Shown here: positions 59,446 to 64,000 of the stretch, in pieces
How the letters are laid out: each line of letters opens with the position of its first letter
How positions within the stretch are numbered: the first letter of the stretch is position 1
DNA from: Thysanoteuthis rhombus
Lineage: Eukaryota > Mollusca > Cephalopoda > Oegopsida > Thysanoteuthidae
Direction of reading: 5' to 3'
Assembly: GCA_963457665.1 (NCBI GenBank)
Contig: OY735211.1
Location: forward strand, 40,693,287-40,757,286
Length of the DNA: 64,000 bases
Position numbers and translations under genes: made by a program
The notes under the pieces: generated by a model
Told to the model about the DNA's origin: nothing
The model's database searches: none
The model's input: only the letters and a program-made list of their open reading frames with translations

Positions 59446-60630
59446 GCGTTCATTTCACACTAATACCTTTGGGAAAGGCGTGACTCATCCAGGTATGGGC
59501 AAATATCAAGACAGTAGAAGCTGTTTCGCCCAGTAAGATAGTCCATATTAGACGCCTAGTGAGCATTTTGATCTCGCAAAACCCCACGATTGCTACCAAG
59601 ATCGTTCAGAAAAAGAAGTCAAATCTTTGCCCTATGTGTCGTGCAACATAGGAAGTAACTTAGCATTGATTCATCTATATCTTTGTCTAGCTGTCAAGAC
59701 ACTTTTCTATGCTCAGAATTGACGCAGTTTGACGAGATCAAAACATGGTTAGTATTAATGGAACTATGATAATTTCGGAAGAATGCCATATTTAAGGTGT
59801 AAGCAGTAGGGAATAATCCGTTCAAGATCATTGCACAGACTTCAAAACTGCAACAAGTTCGACATATCAATAGTCCCTTGTCTGTGTAGCTATTTACTAA
59901 GTATGGATTAGTCTTGAACCGGGTAAGAATCGAATTATCAATGCTTGGTAAACATCGCGTAATGTCAGATGATCTGTGAGATGAGCTAACGATATTTCCT
60001 AAGCTCAGCTCAGTCTGACACAGGGCAATAAATATAGGCAACTCAGTGATAATCGAACTGACATGTATAAAAATGATTTGCCTGATTGGCTTGTCATATC
60101 TGCAGAGGTCATCTAAGACCACAGTTGCTAGGGTACCTTGGTAGGATCGAACTCATTATATTTACGAATCCTCTATAAAACAAGCTTGCTACCAACCTTC
60201 TGTACCAAGCGTTCCCCATTGAACACAAAGGGATTGGATTTTGATACGCGCATGGTCAGTAGCTTTTATCCAAGTCCCGTGTATATCCAGAGTCGTGTAA
60301 GGATATTTGTAGTTGAGGACTGTACCGGTAAGCAGTATTCATACAACAATAATAGTAAAACTCAGTCCCCTGCCCATCGAAGAAGCCCGCTCGTGACTTT
60401 TCCGACAGGTTGTCAATTTCTGTGGTCAAGCAAGTGCCAGAGATTTAAGTGCACTTAGGCAGTTCGATTGCCATAGACAGAGACACGCCTATCAGAACAC
60501 GCAATGAGAGACTTAGATACTTTGGCCTCCCGGGCAAGATAGTTTTCAGTACCGCACCCAACCTCATATTGTCTACTTTTTTTCTTTCTTGTACTTCTCA
60601 ACTTTATTTACAGCCTATCGCCTAATTCCT
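59446..60630. other. No recognised gene
   Basis: A 142-codon minus-strand frame (59694-60122) and a 106-codon plus-strand frame (60138-60458) have near-normal composition but no motif I recognise. I would not annotate either without transcript support. Confidence 0.35.
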
Positions 60631-60633
60631 TCA

Positions 60634-60683
<50 letters not shown>

Positions 60684-60720
60684 GTATGTAGAGAGAGAGA
60701 GAGAGAGAGGGGGAGAGAGA
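60634..60720. repeat. (CA)n, (TA)n and (GA)n microsatellites
   Basis: Three dinucleotide tracts in direct succession. Confidence 0.95.
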
Positions 60721-60767
60721 TTGAAGGAGAGAGGCATAGATAGAAATTTAGACGGAAATCGGTATCG

Positions 60768-60832
60768 ACTGACCGAGTTCGAATTCCGGCTGAGGTAGCT
60801 TATGTTTACATTGCACTATTGCCCTTAGTAAA
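60768..60832 (+). repeat. tRNA-like SINE remnant, family 3, copy 2
   Basis: B box GAGTTCGAATTCCGGC and body tagcttatgtttacattgca, similar to the sequence following the B box at 59415-59480. The A box is not recognisable. Confidence 0.45.
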
Positions 60833-60989
60833 CGCTTAAAACCATTTTTGTTCTATTACCAGTTATCTTGACAAAATGTCTTTTCAATGACATGATATGA
60901 TGGTTAACGGAGAAGGGATAGAGTGAATACGTATTTCGGCAAACCACTCCCCCATTATCATTAGAGTTTCAATATGATATAACGTAAAC

Positions 60990-61064
<75 letters not shown>
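60990..61064. repeat. (TA)n microsatellite
   Basis: About 36 TA units with one tgta interruption. Confidence 0.95.
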
Positions 61065-61068
<4 letters not shown>

Positions 61069-62845
61069 ATTTCTAAATCTAAAGCTTAGTCTGGTACAAT
61101 ACCATGAGTTTGGTGTACTCTGAGTAGAGCTAACTCAATGCAGTCATTACGGTTTGTTAGGCTAGCTTGCTATGTTCATTACACCAGGGCAGGTCGCCCC
61201 GATGTGGTAGGTACCAATATTAACTAAACGGAGCCTAGTCTAGCACAAAGCTATATGTGTAGGACATTCAGTTTCAACCATGCATTAGATGGTGGGTACA
61301 ATCGTCAGCTTCATCATTTTCTTTTTCATTCCTCTTACAAGATCCAGATATTTCTCCAGGAGTGAATTTTCTTTCTACTCCATGTTACCATGATTGGCTC
61401 TACTGGCTTGGATGAGTTTATCATTTGAATTTCAACATCCCAAAGAGTTTCACGCTTTTTTTTTATTCTCTGGGATAGATTCTGATTTATGCATACATTT
61501 TTTTCACGGGCACATTCTAATCGCTTGCACAGTTCCCAGTGCAACCTATTTTTGCTTCGTTTCATGAACGTTGACTGTGTCTTTCAACATGTTTCCCTCA
61601 ATCTATTTTCAATAGATATAACTTTGCTATTATAATCGATACTCAGTTCCTGCCAGTCCTCTGTTCCTCGAAAAGGACAGTAATAAATATTATGCTAATG
61701 AGAGCCAACAAGACATTTACATGAAATTGATCTTATTGTGTGTGTAATGATATACATGCCAGTGCACAGAAAAATGTACAGAATGAGTTTAACACCGATC
61801 CTCTTATAGAAGTGCTGCCTAAACACGTTTCAAAGTTAGCTGAATGAAACTTCTGGTGTTTGTTGAATCGAATACTGTTGTCGCTTTTACAGACATCATA
61901 TAGTGTTGATTTCCTGAAGGCAACTTCTAGGCGTACAAGTATAGCTGAGAAAGGAAAGAGTGAGGACCGAAATAAAAATACGTTCTGAGACCGCGGACAT
62001 AACCCGTCTTTTATCTCCGTTGGAACAACGAGGCAACATGGTGTATAGTAAAGTATCTTTCGTCTATTCTTTATAACGACCGGGAGAAACCCTTCATTTT
62101 CAGAACACAAAATGATACGGGGTGAACAGTAAGAGGTTTCATGAATTACAAGCTTAGCCTCGGGTGGGCGTGGCCCTGTCCTTCTCCAAGAGAAATCCGT
62201 TTCTCCTTTGTCTTTCCCGGACTGGTCTGCTCAAATAAATAGGATCTTCCTACCTTTCTCGTGTCAGTCTTAATTCGACCTCCCATTGATCAGAGGCCAC
62301 CATGAGAAGGCAGTCTATAACATTATTATTCCGTCCAACGCTTTATCTAGTAACAGAAGGACTTTGTGTGTCTTGAATTCTATAAATTCATCTTATGAAA
62401 AGGACTGGCTGTACACATTCAGAAAATGTGTTTGAGGTCAGATTTAACCTAGTTAAAGTTCGAGACATCTTTATATCTGAATAAGAGGTATACTTTTCAA
62501 TACAAGTAGTAATAGATGAAATACTATTTGTCTTAAAACTTACTTGGTCAGCGAATCTGAAAAAGTCATCTATTAGAATAGACAGGCAGCGATCTTTGAC
62601 TAGTCATTATATCTTTTGATACAGTCTTTTAGCTTCGCGTGAAGTTGGAATTTTCAAAAAGTTTCTCCCTTAGCGCACCTCATTATACAACATAACTCTG
62701 CTTTCGTCCACGACTGACCACAAGCAGACGTTTTTATGCTACAAATAATGATTTTATTTGATATTACGTTAATATAAATCTATGACGGTAAATATCTATA
62801 ATATAGAACAACTGGATCCATTAGTCATTGCCCTCCATAAACATT
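61065..62845. other. No recognised gene
   Basis: The minus-strand open frames 61335-61565 and 61733-62110 show no known domain. Sequence near 61090 (gcttagtctggtacaatacc) and 61230 (gcctagtctagcacaaagct) is weakly repeated. Confidence 0.4.
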
Positions 62846-63260
62846 GGCGCAACTCAACCTAATTCAGCACACATTTGGCCTGTCTACTCCAATGGACCTA
62901 GAAGAATGCTTTAAATTCCAAAGTTCTGAGAAAAAAATAAGAGTCCTAGAGGGAGGGTTCTATTCAAAATGCTACACTGAACCCTTACTTTCTGTTTAAC
63001 AGACATACATGCAGTCTATTTATCATATTCATCATATCTTCTACCATGTGAAATAATTGGCTCTGTCCCTGTGCCTCTTAGACATTTGTGCAGCTAAACC
63101 AAATTTTGTGCAAATTTTGTACGCAGACTCAAAGAGCCTAAGGGAATGTTTCAAAGAAAAGAAAATCAAGGGTTTTGGAGGGGATATTCTACTAACAATT
63201 AAACTATAATGCTAGACTGAAACCTTATTTTCTGTTAAATATACATATATACATACACAT
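62846..63260 (+). repeat. Direct duplication of a ~240-bp unit
   Basis: gcgcaactcaacctaattca..gaagaatgctttaa..gctacactgaacccttactt..tctgtttaacagacataca (62846-63010) recurs as gtgcagctaaaccaaatttt..aagggaatgtttcaa..gctagactgaaaccttattt..tctgttaaatatacatata (63087-63258). Identity is ~65-70% by eye. It has no open frame. Confidence 0.7.
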
Positions 63261-63695
63261 GCTAGACAGAAAACGCCTAGTAGGATGAGTTTCCGCAACT
63301 ATTTGCATAGAAAAATATACTGTGGTAAATGTATACTTATACTTAAATTATACCCATGATTATGTAATAATGAATGAATGAATATGATTAAACATGTGTA
63401 GTAATAAATAAACAAATAGATAACTCTCATTGATTGAACCTAATAGAGTTTGATTATAAGCAGTAGCAGCGCTAGGTCCGACTGCGCCCCTGCCCCTGTA
63501 AATATTTTTTGAAGATTACTTTTACAGATCTTTTTACGCTATTCTCTTAAATTTTTTAAAGATTATTTTTTTTGGATGTTTCAGGGTTCCTCAGATATGT
63601 TACTCCTCCAGAGCTTCAGTGCCCACACCCAACGGTTTTGGATCCTACGTGCCATCTCTGCTATAATGGTATTAGCTTTTTTTGCAACTTCTTCT
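63261..63695. other. No recognised gene
   Basis: AT-rich; nothing named. Confidence 0.4.
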
Positions 63696-63698
63696 TCT

Positions 63699-63729
<31 letters not shown>

Positions 63730-63935
63730 TGTAGCGTCTTCAGACCTCTTTATCATTGGGATAGCGGAGCCAATACTCTCTGCACTTGCCTATTGCGTCA
63801 CGCCATCTTTCGCCTGCCACAGTTTCGCACATGATATCTGGAGATCCACTTTGTGAGTCCTGATGTCCATCAGTTGACTGATATTCTTACAACATGACCA
63901 GCCCATTCCCATTCGAATTTTTCAAATGGATTCTA
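63696..63935 (-). mobile_element. RTE-like retrotransposon 3' end, old copy
   Basis: (TCA)n tail complement at 63700-63726, then a deletion of the usual cgtccgtcgttggacataga, then ctttatcattgggatagcgg, catgatatctggagatcca and acaacatgaccagcccattc, which are diverged complements of the DRE, WIPRDHM and WAGHVA segments. Truncated near ttggaatggattcta. Confidence 0.85.
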
Positions 63936-64000
63936 TGTTTTAAAACTAATTTGCTTAACAAATCTGAAAAGGGCATCTCTTAAAGGAGACAGGCAATGAT

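Noticed and set aside
59694-60122. 142-codon minus-strand open frame with normal amino acid composition
   Set aside because: No motif or family match from memory, and it lies within anonymous repeat-rich DNA. It is left as chance until transcript data exist.

Overview
This 64 kb window looks like intergenic or intronic DNA of an animal genome. I found no gene that I would call functional. There are no rRNA genes, no clean tRNA genes, no credible multi-exon coding signal and no bacterial-style operons. The base composition is AT-rich, with long (TA)n, (CA)n/(TG)n, (GAAA)n/(CTTT)n and (TGA)n tracts. About 17 dead pieces of one RTE-like non-LTR retrotransposon are scattered along it. Together with tRNA-derived SINEs that end in (TA)n, this suggests a repeat-rich invertebrate. 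A mollusc, possibly a coleoid cephalopod, is my best guess; it is an inference from repeat style and was not confirmed by a search.

Layout. 0.1-2.6 kb: a minus-strand RTE-type fragment carrying a small piece of hAT transposase, then a decayed hAT element (ZBED/SCAND3-like transposase). 4.4-8.3 kb: an RTE tail, a tRNA-like sequence, an unclassified ~420 bp dispersed repeat and a 147 bp element with inverted ends. 9-20 kb: SINE copies, an RT fragment, several RTE 3' ends, a 40-bp tandem array beside a pogo-like terminus, and a chimeric RTE copy. 21-32 kb: a 77-nt hairpin, more RTE and SINE copies including an RTE nested in a tRNA-like sequence, and a Tc1 transposase relic. 32.8-47.3 kb: the second copy of the unclassified repeat, more RTE tails and a cluster of CCCTAA/TTAGGG-like blocks. 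50-58 kb: a degenerate tandem unit, a ~720 bp purine tract, the longest RTE copy (split by a TA tract), a ~700 bp pyrimidine tract and an irregular minisatellite. 58-64 kb: microsatellites, weak SINE heads, a duplicated ~240 bp unit and a last RTE tail.

The parts do not act together as a system. The window records successive insertions: autonomous RTE, hAT and Tc1 elements, all now broken, non-autonomous SINEs and small inverted-repeat elements, and microsatellites seeded by element tails. The most useful leads are the dispersed repeats I could not classify, the hairpins, the nested insertion with a possible target-site duplication, and the TA tract that seems to have grown from codons of a dead reverse transcriptase. 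All alignments were made by eye, so boundaries are approximate.
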